From Candidatus Uabimicrobium amorphum (GTDB lineage Bacteria; Planctomycetota; Uabimicrobiia; Uabimicrobiales; Uabimicrobiaceae), in contig NZ_AP019860.1 of assembly GCF_009002475.1 (NCBI RefSeq), forward strand, positions 9,111,547 to 9,175,546: a DNA stretch of 64,000 nucleotides, written 5' to 3'. Below, piece after piece: positions 32,446 through 42,111 of the stretch (positions are counted from its first letter, which is position 1; each line of letters begins with the position of its first letter). Below the pieces are notes generated by a model, which was not told the origin of the DNA, made no database searches, and saw only the letters and a list, made by a program, of their open reading frames with translations. Both the position numbers and the translations under genes were made by a program.

Positions 32446-34719
32446 TTAGCGGTTACCTAAGTGTTTTTGCAAAAATCGCAAAGTGAAGTCAAGAGATTTT
32501 TGATGATAGATTGCCTCAAAGTGTCCCGTTGTGGCAATGGTTTCCAATTCTGTAGCCACCTGTAATTTTTGTAGTTTTTTATGGAGTTTTACGGGAGTTA
32601 GTGGACCATCGAGAGAAACGAGCATATCTTCTTGTCCATGGAAGAAACCTATGGGACACGTTTGTTTCGATGCCTGTACCACCGGAGATGCTAAGTTGTA
32701 TAAATTTTTCGCCTTGGAGGGAATATCTCCAAACAAGTAGCGAAAAGTAGTTACTTCGTCGCTCAATGTGCTAAAGTCTGTCGGAGCTCCTCCTGCAACT
32801 ACCACACGAAGTTTTAAATCTGATTTTTCATTGGTGGTTGCCAAAAGTGAAACCAAGTGTCCCCCTGCTGAGTAGCCTACAGCACCTACATTGTTTATGT
32901 CTACTTTGTAGCTTGTGGCATTTTTTTTCAACCACGTTAAGGCGGTGCGGCAATCATTTATTTGTGCGGGAAACATATTTTGTGGGGCTAAACGATAGCT
33001 AATTGCAAAACACGCAAAATTGTTGCTGGCTAAAAAGTGTGCGTATTTTGCTAATTGTTCTTTATCTCCCGTACGCCATCCCCCGCCATGCACGAGTAAA
33101 ATTCCTGGATTATTTTGAGAATTTTGCGGAATGTAAGCGTCTAGTAGAAGTTGATGCTTTGTGTCGTAAACAATATTTTCGTATAGCATGTAGTCTCCCA
33201 AGTTGTCTTCGCTTGATTTTTTGTCAGCGGGTATACTCGCTTCAAAATCGAGCGCAGGAAGGTGAATGTGCCATTTGGTTTTATTTTTAGTGAAAGAGAT
33301 CGGAACTTTTTGTCCATAATTTGTGATGGCAATTGCTGTGGCAGTTGTCTCTTTCAATTTGATATTTTCTATTGCACTGTAATTTTCAAATTGTCGTAAG
33401 TTACTGGTCGCACGTAAAACAGCTTGAATGAACGCATCTTTACTTTTGACAGCGCTGGCGAGTTTTTCTACTTCGTCTGTTGTAAGAAATAGCTTGTTGG
33501 GATAGCGAAGAATAATTTCTAAATTTCTACGCAATACTTTTAGGTCCACATTTGCCACAGCTATTTGCATTTGAATAAGCGATTGCATAACTTGCTGTTG
33601 CGTGCCGTTCTGCTCAACATTTCCTATCTCCAAACGTTGGTCAGAGTTTTGCCACATGCGTATTGCTCCCTTGTCGCCGACATCTAATGCTACGAAAGAT
33701 CCGCGTAACAGAGCGGCGGCACACCACTCTTTTTTGGTTTGTTCACTAATGCACTTTGTGAGGCTTTTCCAATTTTTTTCTTCAATACTTACCGTGGTTG
33801 TTTTGAAACAATTACGTGGGGTTATTTGTGAGACGTCTCGTGTGAGAGAGATGAGCGTATAAACAAAAATGAACAAAGTGGTTACTGTTGCTAAAGTGAA
33901 CTTTGTCCAATTCATATCCCCTTCGCCAGCAACGCGAATATCGCGTTTTTTAAATTGCAAGAAAGCCATTATGGTAAAAACAATTGCGATGGCGATGAGA
34001 AGTATGAAATGTCCCAAGTCGAATCGTTCCAGTGCTTTTATTCCCTGGTAATACTCAAAGGGAGAAAAAACAGCTACTGGTTGTAGTGTAGAACTTAATT
34101 TGGCGAGGTTGGCAATCATTTGTGCGATGAGCATGATTAGCCCACTGGTCATGGTTGCCGCAATTCGTGATGGTAGCAACATACTAAGTAGAAGACTAAG
34201 AGCTGTAAAGCAACATAAAATGGCAAATAGCGAGGTGAGAGGAAAGAAAATTTTCCATACCGACACTTGCAAGTCTGAAACCCATATACCAATGGCAATG
34301 CCTAACCAGACGATGAGTAGTATTCCCATTATGGCAACAATAAGAGAGCTAAGTCTGGCAAAAAATATTTGACGGCGACTAATGGGATACCCCATCATGA
34401 GGTCTAGAAAACCCTGTTCTTCATCGCGCAGTAATAGCCCGGATCCACAAATAATTGCGAATATACCTAGAAGAATGGGAAAAATGGTGAAAATTCTTAT
34501 GCTCATGTAACCTTCGGGAGTATTGAACTTGTCCAGGTCTCCAACCAATGAAGTGAGAGCTTTGGGAAGACTTTCTATTAATTTTTGAATTTCGTTGGCG
34601 TTGTCCGAAACTATATGGAAAAAGCATAAGACAACAGCACAGTAAAAGGCCAAGCCGATGCCCCAGCCAAATATTTGTGGTACTAAGCGTCTAAAGTTGT
34701 GATTAAATATTGGTAGCAT
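32446..34719 (-). CDS. ABC-2 permease fused to an alpha/beta hydrolase
   Basis: 757 residues. The first 300 have six or seven membrane helices in ABC-2 permease order, including the inter-helix LRDEEQGFLDLMMGYPISRRQI typical of drug/antibiotic exporters. A soluble spacer (about 310-500) follows, and then a BD-FAE/esterase-type hydrolase: oxyanion HGGGW, nucleophile S617 in GYSAGGH, Asp in GQEDMLVS and His in TTGHFEA. The next gene upstream is its ATPase. Such a permease-hydrolase fusion is not a standard ABC architecture. A membrane-tethered enzyme acting on the transported compound is a reasonable inference. Confidence 0.87.
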   Translation of the reverse strand: MLPIFNHNFRRLVPQIFGWGIGLAFYCAVVLCFFHIVSDNANEIQKLIESLPKALTSLVGDLDKFNTPEGYMSIRIFTIFPILLGIFAIICGSGLLLRDEEQGFLDLMMGYPISRRQIFFARLSSLIVAIMGILLIVWLGIAIGIWVSDLQVSVWKIFFPLTSLFAILCCFTALSLLLSMLLPSRIAATMTSGLIMLIAQMIANLAKLSSTLQPVAVFSPFEYYQGIKALERFDLGHFILLIAIAIVFTIMAFLQFKKRDIRVAGEGDMNWTKFTLATVTTLFIFVYTLISLTRDVSQITPRNCFKTTTVSIEEKNWKSLTKCISEQTKKEWCAAALLRGSFVALDVGDKGAIRMWQNSDQRLEIGNVEQNGTQQQVMQSLIQMQIAVANVDLKVLRRNLEIILRYPNKLFLTTDEVEKLASAVKSKDAFIQAVLRATSNLRQFENYSAIENIKLKETTATAIAITNYGQKVPISFTKNKTKWHIHLPALDFEASIPADKKSSEDNLGDYMLYENIVYDTKHQLLLDAYIPQNSQNNPGILLVHGGGWRTGDKEQLAKYAHFLASNNFACFAISYRLAPQNMFPAQINDCRTALTWLKKNATSYKVDINNVGAVGYSAGGHLVSLLATTNEKSDLKLRVVVAGGAPTDFSTLSDEVTTFRYLFGDIPSKAKNLYNLASPVVQASKQTCPIGFFHGQEDMLVSLDGPLTPVKLHKKLQKLQVATELETIATTGHFEAIYHQKSLDFTLRFLQKHLGNR

Positions 34720-34728
34720 AGTATCCCT

Positions 34729-35619
34729 TTAGCTAGTGTAGTATGTTAAAAATATTTCTTCTAAAGAAGGCTCTTTGGTCACAAAGTCTTTTATTGTATA
34801 CGGTGAACAATAGTCAATTACTTTTGCTAGTTCTTTTTCTACCTGCAACACAATAGTATTTTGTTTATTTTCTAATAGTTTTAAGTGGGGTAATTTGTTT
34901 AGTAAGCCGTCAACATCTATTTGTTTTTCACACGTGATTGTTACGCAACGTACGTTTTTGGCAATTAAGTTTTGCACGACTGCGGTATCAATAATTACAC
35001 CATCGCGAATGATTGCTACGCGGTCACTTACTTCTTCTACTTCGCTGAGAATGTGAGAAGAAAAGAACACTGTGGCACCATTATTTTTTGCCGCGGTTAC
35101 CATTTGCAATACTTGTTTTTGCATAAGAGGATCTAAACCACTTGTTGGTTCGTCGAGTATGAGTAGTCGTGGTTGGTGCATAAACGCTTGAATAATACCA
35201 ACTTTTTGTTTATTTCCTTTGGAGAAGTTTTTAATTTTTGTGTCTAGTCTCAATTTGAGTTTATTTGCATGTTCTTCAATCCATTTCCAGTCCGCTTGAT
35301 GGTTGCGAAGAGCAGCAAATAGTGACAGCGATTGTCTGGCGGTTAAGCGATCATCTAAATTGAGTTCTCCCGGTAAATAACCAATGAATTTTTTTACATT
35401 TACGCTATTCTGTTGCGGATCGATGTCAAATATTCTCACCGTTCCACTACTTGGGCGAATAAGATCTAGCAAGCAACGTATTGTCGTTGTTTTTCCTGCA
35501 CCGTTGGGGCCTAGGAAACCAAAAATTTCCCCGTGATGAACACTTAAATCAATACCTTTTAAAGCGTGGAATGACTCATAGTGCTTGTGCAGTTTTTGTA
35601 CTTCGATGGCTATTTTCAT
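34729..35619 (-). CDS. ABC transporter ATP-binding protein
   Basis: 296 residues. Walker A GPNGAGKTTT, signature SKGNKQKVG (a common variant of LSGGQ), Walker B LLILDEPTSGLDP and the H-loop SSHILSEVE are all present, as in CcmA/DrrA-type exporters. It powers the permease encoded nine bases downstream. First gene of the four-gene operon. Confidence 0.93.
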   Translation of the reverse strand: MKIAIEVQKLHKHYESFHALKGIDLSVHHGEIFGFLGPNGAGKTTTIRCLLDLIRPSSGTVRIFDIDPQQNSVNVKKFIGYLPGELNLDDRLTARQSLSLFAALRNHQADWKWIEEHANKLKLRLDTKIKNFSKGNKQKVGIIQAFMHQPRLLILDEPTSGLDPLMQKQVLQMVTAAKNNGATVFFSSHILSEVEEVSDRVAIIRDGVIIDTAVVQNLIAKNVRCVTITCEKQIDVDGLLNKLPHLKLLENKQNTIVLQVEKELAKVIDYCSPYTIKDFVTKEPSLEEIFLTYYTS

Positions 35620-35993
35620 ATTTTTTTGTTTTCGTAAAATCGTTTTCTGTTTAGTATCTGAAAGAAGTATATGATATTTTTGTAGAATTTTAAGAAAATA
35701 GATTTTATTTGCAGAAAAGTTATACTATAATTACATAATTTAAATATGCCCTAGAATATCATAATTTTTTTATATTAAAATTAAAAATTTCTGAAAAGAC
35801 ACAGGGGAAATCCTTCATAATGATGGAGCGAATTTTTTCTTATGGTAATAATCCTTACTAAGATTGTGTCCTAATAAAAACTACGCTTATAGGTGTGGCT
35901 ATAATAAACCTTGGGATGGGTACTAAAATTTAGAGTATAAGTGTAAAGCCCCACAAATCCTCATTATTCTTTTCTTAAAGAAAGTAGAGAACC
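35620..35993. other. Divergent intergenic region
   Basis: 374 AT-rich bases between the minus-strand ABC ATPase and the plus-strand scaffold gene. Apart from the candidate promoter at 35709-35737 and an isolated TATAAT at 35900-35905 without a good -35, nothing specific is seen. Confidence 0.6.
35709..35737 (+). promoter_or_regulatory. Candidate promoter for the acidic repeat protein
   Basis: TTGCAG, 17 bases, TACATA. Similar in sequence and spacing to the promoters of the RNA locus. It implies a leader of about 250 bases before the GTG at 35994. Confidence 0.35.
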
Positions 35994-38075
35994 GTGCCTA
36001 CACAAAAAGATATTGAATTTGCGAAATTACTTGCTTCCAAAGACCTTATTTCTAAAGCAGAAATGCAGAGACTTCTTGATGAACTTGATGATCTGCGTAA
36101 AAAAGACCCTCGTATCAGTGTCGAAGTCTTCATGATTAAGAATAAAGTTATTACCAATCATGAGTTAAAAATCATTAAAGAATCAAGTAAACAACGTATT
36201 GTGCACTGTAGTAAATGCCGTACAATGTACAGAGTAAGTCAAGAAGATGTGGGTAAGCGGTTTAAGTGTAAAACGTGTTCGACAGCTGTAATTGTTCCTA
36301 TGCCAGGTCAAACAAAGACGAAAAGTATTCGCGACTTGGTGGAAAAAGAAAAGAAAACGACAACTTCTCTTGACAGTCGAAAAGTACTCAAAGGAGTGTC
36401 AAAAGAAGAGTATGAAGCTCAGAAACAAGCCGCTGCTAACGCCCCCGAAGTTACCATCGAACTTGATGAAGATGATGACAACCCTATCGAAGCTACCGCT
36501 GCTACCGCAAATAACGAAGGAATAGTTGTCAGTGCTAGTGAAGACAACAACGAAGTTATGTTGGCCACCAGTGCGGATGATGATCTTGATAGTGCCTTAG
36601 CTGTAGATGATTTACACATACCAGATATGGGAGGTCCGGAAGTAACGATTAATCTCGGAACGGATGACGAAGACGAAGAAGACGATGAAGATGATGTTCT
36701 TCCTGTTCTTGGTAAAGAAGTAACGATTGATTTAGGGCTAGATGACGGACATGATGATGGTGAGTTGGTTGCTGCAGAAGTCACCATGAATTTAGAGGAT
36801 CATGGACACGACTTTGCGGAAGATGATTCTAATACGGAGCTTGTTGTTGAAACGACACCGGATGGCTCTGTTGCCGCAGGGCAAGAAATGACTATAAATC
36901 TGGGGTTGGATGACGCTGATGAAGATGATTCAGATGCGGAACTCGTCGTAGATGTAGCACCACAAGTGGGCGGTGGGCAAGAAATGACAATGCCTGTTTA
37001 TACAAATGCCTCATACGATGAGGAGGATTCCGATAGCGAAATGGTGGTGGAAAATCTCGATGTCGGAAGCGCTTTGGTAATAGATCCTACACCGCAAATA
37101 ACGCCGTCGCAACCAGCGGCAGGGCGGGAAATGACGATAAACCTAGGACTAGACGACACCGACAACGACGAAGACGACTCGGATGCGGAACTTGTGGTTG
37201 ATATGGCAGCACAAGTAGGCGGTGGGCAAGAAATGACGATGCCTGTACACACAAGCAACTCCTACGACGATGAAGACTCTGATGTAGAGATGGTGGTCGA
37301 CAATCTGGATGTAAGTGGTGCGGCAATGGTACCTTCGCCGGCAATGACTCCTACACCGCAGATAACGCCGTCGCAACCAGCGGCAGGGCGGGAAATGACG
37401 ATAAACCTGGGACTAGACGACACCGATAACGACGAAGACGACTCGGATGCGGAACTTGTGGTCGATATGGCTGCGCAAGTAGGCGGTGGGCAAGAAATGA
37501 CGATGCCTGTGCATACCAGCAACTCCTACGACGACGAAGATTCGGATGTCGAGATGGTGGTCGACGATCTGGATGTAAGTGGTGCGGCAATGACTCCTTC
37601 TCACGCAACGACACCGCAAGTGGGTGGTGGGCAAGAAATGACGATGCCTGTGCATACAAGTAACTCCTATGATGATGAAGATTCGGATGTAGAGATGGTG
37701 GTCGACGATTTGGATGTAAGTGGTGCGGCAATGGCACCTTCTTCAGCAATGACACCCACACCGCAGATAACACCGTCGCAACCAGCAGCAGGACGAGAAA
37801 TGACCATCAACCTGGGACTAGACGACACCGACAACGATGAAGACGATTCGGATGCCGAACTTGTTGTGGGAGGCGGACAAGAAATGACGATGCCTGTGAA
37901 CACAAGTGACTCTTATGACGACGAAGATTCGGATGTAGAGATGGTGGTGGATGATTTGGACGTAAGCGGTGCGGCAATGACATTTCCTTCTTCACCTGAT
38001 AAACAACCAAGGAAGCCGCAACAAAATCGTGAATTGACGATTGATTTAGGTCTTGACGATAGCGACGACGAATAG
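35994..38075 (+). CDS. Zinc-ribbon protein with acidic Thr-motif repeats (possible phospho-scaffold)
   Basis: GTG start, 693 residues. The first 65 residues are helical, followed by an MJ0042-type zinc ribbon with C72, C75, C92 and C95. From about residue 145 on the protein is very acidic and repetitive. Fourteen copies of E-(V/M/L)-T-(I/M)-x-(L/V) occur, most followed by an Asp/Glu cluster (EMTINLGLDD, EMTMPVHT, EVTIDLGLDD). In every copy the third residue after Thr is Leu or Val, a spacing that FHA domains favour around phosphothreonine. No membrane segment. No family recognised beyond the zinc ribbon; the scaffold idea is inference. Confidence 0.85.
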   Translation: MPTQKDIEFAKLLASKDLISKAEMQRLLDELDDLRKKDPRISVEVFMIKNKVITNHELKIIKESSKQRIVHCSKCRTMYRVSQEDVGKRFKCKTCSTAVIVPMPGQTKTKSIRDLVEKEKKTTTSLDSRKVLKGVSKEEYEAQKQAAANAPEVTIELDEDDDNPIEATAATANNEGIVVSASEDNNEVMLATSADDDLDSALAVDDLHIPDMGGPEVTINLGTDDEDEEDDEDDVLPVLGKEVTIDLGLDDGHDDGELVAAEVTMNLEDHGHDFAEDDSNTELVVETTPDGSVAAGQEMTINLGLDDADEDDSDAELVVDVAPQVGGGQEMTMPVYTNASYDEEDSDSEMVVENLDVGSALVIDPTPQITPSQPAAGREMTINLGLDDTDNDEDDSDAELVVDMAAQVGGGQEMTMPVHTSNSYDDEDSDVEMVVDNLDVSGAAMVPSPAMTPTPQITPSQPAAGREMTINLGLDDTDNDEDDSDAELVVDMAAQVGGGQEMTMPVHTSNSYDDEDSDVEMVVDDLDVSGAAMTPSHATTPQVGGGQEMTMPVHTSNSYDDEDSDVEMVVDDLDVSGAAMAPSSAMTPTPQITPSQPAAGREMTINLGLDDTDNDEDDSDAELVVGGGQEMTMPVNTSDSYDDEDSDVEMVVDDLDVSGAAMTFPSSPDKQPRKPQQNRELTIDLGLDDSDDE
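36880..37980 (+). repeat. Long in-frame repeats in the acidic protein gene
   Basis: About four copies of a unit of up to 260 bases encoding the TINLGLDD block, the GGGQEMTMPV block and the DSDVEMVVDDLDVSGAAM block. Some copies are nearly identical in DNA (for example from 37084 and 37352) and others are internally deleted. The pattern suggests recent amplification and recombination, and predicts length variation between strains. Confidence 0.88.
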
Positions 38076-38925
38076 CCAAAATTCTACAAATCATTGCGGG
38101 TGTCGTGAATGCGATGCCCGCCAAATACCTTCCTGTAAGCACTTCTAAACTTAACAACATTGTTATTCCCACAATTATCACCACAATAGCACGACCTTCG
38201 CCAAAGTATTGAAGTTTTTTATCTTCTTGTAATTCTATAACTTCTTGTGTGTTTATGCGCGTAATAAAATAACTATTGCAAAAAAACGCGTTTTATGTAA
38301 AAATAAATCACGAAACCATTGTATGGAAAAGGTTGAAAAGTAAAGAAAAGCACTCTATACAAACAAACGTAGGTGAATACCTACAAGAACTATCTTGTGT
38401 GTGTTCTGTCTTTTTAGGATAAGCTACGAAACCTAAAATTTACTGCTTTTATTGTAAAACCTTGGCACATAGCATTGTTGTCCGTAAAAAAGAAAGATTT
38501 ATACGAACTTTCTCTGTTATCAAATGAACACCTACTTTTAGTAGATTTGCTGTATACCTTAGCTGAATCCCATATCGTACCAACTACTACAAGTTAGGTA
38601 CATCAATCGGCATTCCATGGGAGCTTCGGAAACATAAGCAAAATGGAGTCATGAATCTTGAATTTTTGGCTTTTGTTAAAACGGAGACCAATCTTTGAGC
38701 AAAGTTACAGAGCTCTTAACAAACTAAATAGTATGTTCGGGGCAAGAACTCTCCTTCCTGAGGATGTGTCACCATAATAAAATTTACCCATATGCAAAGT
38801 GAAGTGCACATCTGCGAAGTAAAGCTCTAAAATCTGTTACTTGCGTTTTGTAAAACTAGAGCCTAAAAAGTTAGAATCTGTTACATTTACTATAAAATAA
38901 ACACAAACATATGGGATTAAAACTT
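38076..38925. other. Long non-coding gap before the EF-G-like gene
   Basis: About 850 bases with no convincing gene. It starts with a hairpin GCGGGTGTCG/CGATGCCCGC (38096-38121) that could end the upstream transcript. On the minus strand about 38085-38290 stays open and would encode a hydrophobic stretch (AIVVIIVGITMLLSLEVL), but no start codon precedes it, so it may be a gene remnant. Two loosely repeated aatctgttac motifs lie at 38831 and 38875. No tRNA-like fold was found. Confidence 0.5.
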
Positions 38926-40923
38926 ATGGCAAAAAATGACACAAGCAGTTTGAGAAATCTCGTCTTCGTGGGACATGGTGGATCTGGTAAAACCACTTTA
39001 TGTGAAGCTGTTCTCATGGAGGCTGGTCTAGCTACCAGACTTCCCGCGGGGATAATGGATTATCTTCCCGATGAAAAAGATCGAGGCGGAAGTATTGATT
39101 CTGCTCTTGCTCAATTTTCATGGAACGATAAAGAAATCACCTTTATCGATACTTCTGGCTATCAAGATTTTATACACAGTGCTATTAGTGCTTTAAACGT
39201 AGTAGAAACATCTGTTTGTGTTGTTTCTGCAGCTGATGGAGTAACTGTTAATACGCGTAGAGGATGGGAAGAAAGCCGCAAAAAAGGTGTCGCTTCTCTT
39301 GTCGTTGTGACAAAACTCGATGGTGAAAATGTCAGTTTTGACGATACAGTTTCCCAGATTCAACAAGACTTGGGAGAAAAATGTCGGCCATTTATTATAC
39401 CTTCAGGAGATGGTGACGCGTTAACTGAAGTGTATAGCGTATTGACCAGTGACAATGAGAAAGTAGCAACGTACAAAGAACAACTTATTGAAGCAGTTGT
39501 GGAAACAGACGATGAAATGTTGAGTAAGTATTTCGAAGGCGAAGAAATACCTATCGATGATCTTAAAAAACAATTTCGTAAAGTTGTTCTTAGCGGAGAA
39601 ATTTTCCCGATAGTTGTGGTCTGCCCTACAAAAAACATCGGCGTAAAAGAATTTATGTCGTGCATTGATCTTTTATGTCCTTCTCCAGCAGATGCTGCTG
39701 CAAGAGAAGCGGAAGAAAATGGCGAAGCAAAAACAGTGGAAGCCTCTGCTGATGGCGAATTTTCTGCGCAAGTATTCAAAATTTTTAACGACCCATTTGG
39801 AAGAGTTTCTTATTTCCGAATTTTTAGCGGAACTTTAAAGTCCGCATCGTCTATTTACGTGACCAATACAGAAGGCACAGAACGTATAGGACAGCTTTTG
39901 AAAACCTTTGGTAAAGACCAAAAACAAGTCGACGAAGCTGTTGCTGGTGAAATTGTTGCCGTTGCTAAAGTTGAAAATATACAAGATGGTGATACGCTAT
40001 CTGTTGACAAAAGTAAGCTAGTGTTTCCGAAAGTTACGTATCCGACACCGATGGTTCCTCTTGCTGTAGAACCAAAGAGTCGTGGTGACGAACAGAAAAT
40101 TTCTGCCGCACTGAATAAAATTGTGGAAGAAGACCCTACGTTTGTTATGCGCAGAGACGATGAAACATCAGAGCTTGTGGTTTCAGGTATGAGTAACTTG
40201 CACCTTGACATTATACTTAATCGTTTGAAAACACGTTTTAAGGTAGAGTGTACGAAAAAATTACCTAAGATTGCATACCGTGAAACCATCACCGGAAAAT
40301 CTGACTCTCGTTACCGACACAAAAAACAAAGTGGTGGTAGTGGTCAGTTTGGCGAAGTTGCGATCAAAATGGAACCTACGGAGCGCGGCGAGAAGTTTGA
40401 CTTTGTGAACAAGATCGTTGGTGGGGTAATACCATCTCCTTATATCGCGTCTACGGAAAAAGGTATGATCGCAACCATGGAGAAAGGTATTCTTGCTGGA
40501 TATCACATTGTGGACGTGCGCGTAACTCTTTACGATGGCAAAACACACGATGTAGACTCCTCTGATGCTGCTTTTCAAATAGCTGGCTCTAAAGCTTTTC
40601 AGGAAGCTTTTATGCAATCAAAACCTGTACTTCTCGAACCCGTTGAACATGTAAAAATCTTTGTACCTCAAGACTACATGGGAGACATTATGGGAGATTT
40701 GAATACGCGTCGTGGTCGCATAGTGGGTAGTGATGCGGAAGGTAAGTTCCAAGTAGTTGAAGCGCATGTACCTTTAGCTGAAATGCTAACTTACTCTGCT
40801 GATTTGAAAGCGATTACCGGTGCAGAAGGTTCTTTTACGATGGAGTTTTCGCACTATGATGTGGTTCCAAGTAATTTGCAAGAAAAAATAATTGCAAAAG
40901 CAAAAGCAGAACAAGAAAAGTAA
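38926..40923 (+). CDS. Elongation factor G-like GTPase
   Basis: ATG at 38926 preferred (GGGA upstream); an in-frame ATG at 38911 adds five residues. 665 residues with the five-domain EF-G layout. G1 is GHGGSGKTT rather than GHVDHGKTT, G3 is DTSGY rather than DTPGH and G4 is TKLD. These changes are typical of the EF-G-like paralogue group, not the housekeeping FusA. Domains III-V are intact (MSNLHLDIILNRL, KQSGGSGQFGEVAI, PQDYMGDIMGDLNTRRGR). It probably acts in ribosome translocation or recycling under special conditions. A strong terminator follows. Confidence 0.9.
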   Translation: MAKNDTSSLRNLVFVGHGGSGKTTLCEAVLMEAGLATRLPAGIMDYLPDEKDRGGSIDSALAQFSWNDKEITFIDTSGYQDFIHSAISALNVVETSVCVVSAADGVTVNTRRGWEESRKKGVASLVVVTKLDGENVSFDDTVSQIQQDLGEKCRPFIIPSGDGDALTEVYSVLTSDNEKVATYKEQLIEAVVETDDEMLSKYFEGEEIPIDDLKKQFRKVVLSGEIFPIVVVCPTKNIGVKEFMSCIDLLCPSPADAAAREAEENGEAKTVEASADGEFSAQVFKIFNDPFGRVSYFRIFSGTLKSASSIYVTNTEGTERIGQLLKTFGKDQKQVDEAVAGEIVAVAKVENIQDGDTLSVDKSKLVFPKVTYPTPMVPLAVEPKSRGDEQKISAALNKIVEEDPTFVMRRDDETSELVVSGMSNLHLDIILNRLKTRFKVECTKKLPKIAYRETITGKSDSRYRHKKQSGGSGQFGEVAIKMEPTERGEKFDFVNKIVGGVIPSPYIASTEKGMIATMEKGILAGYHIVDVRVTLYDGKTHDVDSSDAAFQIAGSKAFQEAFMQSKPVLLEPVEHVKIFVPQDYMGDIMGDLNTRRGRIVGSDAEGKFQVVEAHVPLAEMLTYSADLKAITGAEGSFTMEFSHYDVVPSNLQEKIIAKAKAEQEK

Positions 40924-40924
40924 T

Positions 40925-40965
40925 TTTTTGGGCGTTGTTACGTGCGATGTAACGACGCCCAAAAA
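40925..40965 (+). terminator. Rho-independent terminator after the EF-G-like gene
   Basis: 17-base arms 40925-40941 and 40949-40965 (core GGGCGTTGTTAC/GTAACGACGCCC, one G-U), flanked by T and A runs so it can work in either direction. Confidence 0.8.
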
Positions 40966-41004
40966 TAAGTATATTTCCAAAAAAAATTTAAAAAGGGATA
41001 GGCG

Positions 41005-42081
41005 ATGCTTCCTTCTAGCATTGAAGAATTAACACAAGTTCTCGTAGAAAAAGGTGGATCAGACCTTCATTTATCTGCTGGATCAAAGCCACGTGTTCGT
41101 ATAGATGGTGAGTTGGTGGAGACAGATTATGATGTGCTTGATCCAGAAACGACACAAAGATTAATGTATGCGATCCTTGATGACGAACAAATTGCTCGTT
41201 TTGAAAAAGATTGGGAGCTGGATTTATCATTTGGTATCCAAGGTTTAGGTCGTTTTCGTACGAATGTTTTTTTACAACGTGGAGCTGTAGGCGGAGTTTT
41301 GCGGGTTATTCCGTATGAAATATTGACTTTCAAAGATCTCGGTTTACCTGAAAACGTTTGCAAAAGATTATGCGCACTGCCAAAAGGTTTGGTACTGGTT
41401 ACTGGTGCTACAGGTAGTGGTAAATCAACTACTCTTGCCTCTATGATCAACCACATTAATGAGACTCGTGCAGAACATATTATGACGATTGAAGACCCTA
41501 TTGAATTTGTCCACCCGAACAAAGCTTGCTTAGTAAATCAGCGAGAAATTGGTGGAGATACTCATGGTTTTAAGTATGCACTACGTACTGTGTTGCGTCA
41601 AGATCCCGACATTGTTCTTGTAGGGGAAATGCGCGATTTGGAAACAATTGAAGCGGCGCTAACTGTTGCGGAAACAGGGCACTTAACTTTTGCGACACTT
41701 CACACCACTGACTGTCCGCAAACTATCAACCGTATTGTTGACGTATTTCCTGCATACCAACAAGCACAAATACTTACACAGCTCTCTTTTGTACTTCAGG
41801 GAGTTTTTTGCCAACAACTCTTGCCTCATGTTTCTGGTAGAGGACGTGTACTTGCTTCAGAAATTATGATTGCTACACCAGCGTTACGCAATATGATTCG
41901 TGAAAAAAGAATTGAACAGATAAAAGGTCTTATCCAAACAGGTGGAAAGTTTGGAATGACGACGATGAACCAATCCTTATTCGATTTAGTAGACAAGAAA
42001 TTAGTTACCAAAGACGAAGCTCTATTACGAAGTACAGATCCTGAAGATCTGCATCGACAGTTTATGAAATGGAATAAATAG
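41005..42081 (+). CDS. pilT: Type IV pilus retraction ATPase PilT
   Basis: 358 residues, the standard PilT length. Hexameric ATPase that depolymerises type IV pili for twitching. Walker A GATGSGKST, Asp-box TIEDPIEF, Walker B DIVLVGEMRD, His-box TGHLTFATLHT and the C-terminal AIRNLIRE-type motif (ALRNMIREKRIEQI), which separates PilT from PilB, are present. AGGGATAGG precedes the ATG. The pilC gene follows after 30 bases. Confidence 0.95.
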   Translation: MLPSSIEELTQVLVEKGGSDLHLSAGSKPRVRIDGELVETDYDVLDPETTQRLMYAILDDEQIARFEKDWELDLSFGIQGLGRFRTNVFLQRGAVGGVLRVIPYEILTFKDLGLPENVCKRLCALPKGLVLVTGATGSGKSTTLASMINHINETRAEHIMTIEDPIEFVHPNKACLVNQREIGGDTHGFKYALRTVLRQDPDIVLVGEMRDLETIEAALTVAETGHLTFATLHTTDCPQTINRIVDVFPAYQQAQILTQLSFVLQGVFCQQLLPHVSGRGRVLASEIMIATPALRNMIREKRIEQIKGLIQTGGKFGMTTMNQSLFDLVDKKLVTKDEALLRSTDPEDLHRQFMKWNK

Positions 42082-42111
42082 ATTTTAATGAGGTAGGAAA
42101 GGTAAAGAAGC

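Noticed and set aside
36419..37903. Several long antisense frames across the acidic repeat gene
   Set aside because: They arise because the GAT/GAC/GAA-rich repeats lack stops in other frames; their translations are Ser/His/Arg low-complexity.
37807..38290. Minus-strand frame with a hydrophobic stretch antisense to the end of the acidic repeat gene
   Set aside because: No start codon before the plausible part and the rest is antisense to a real repeat gene. At most a remnant.
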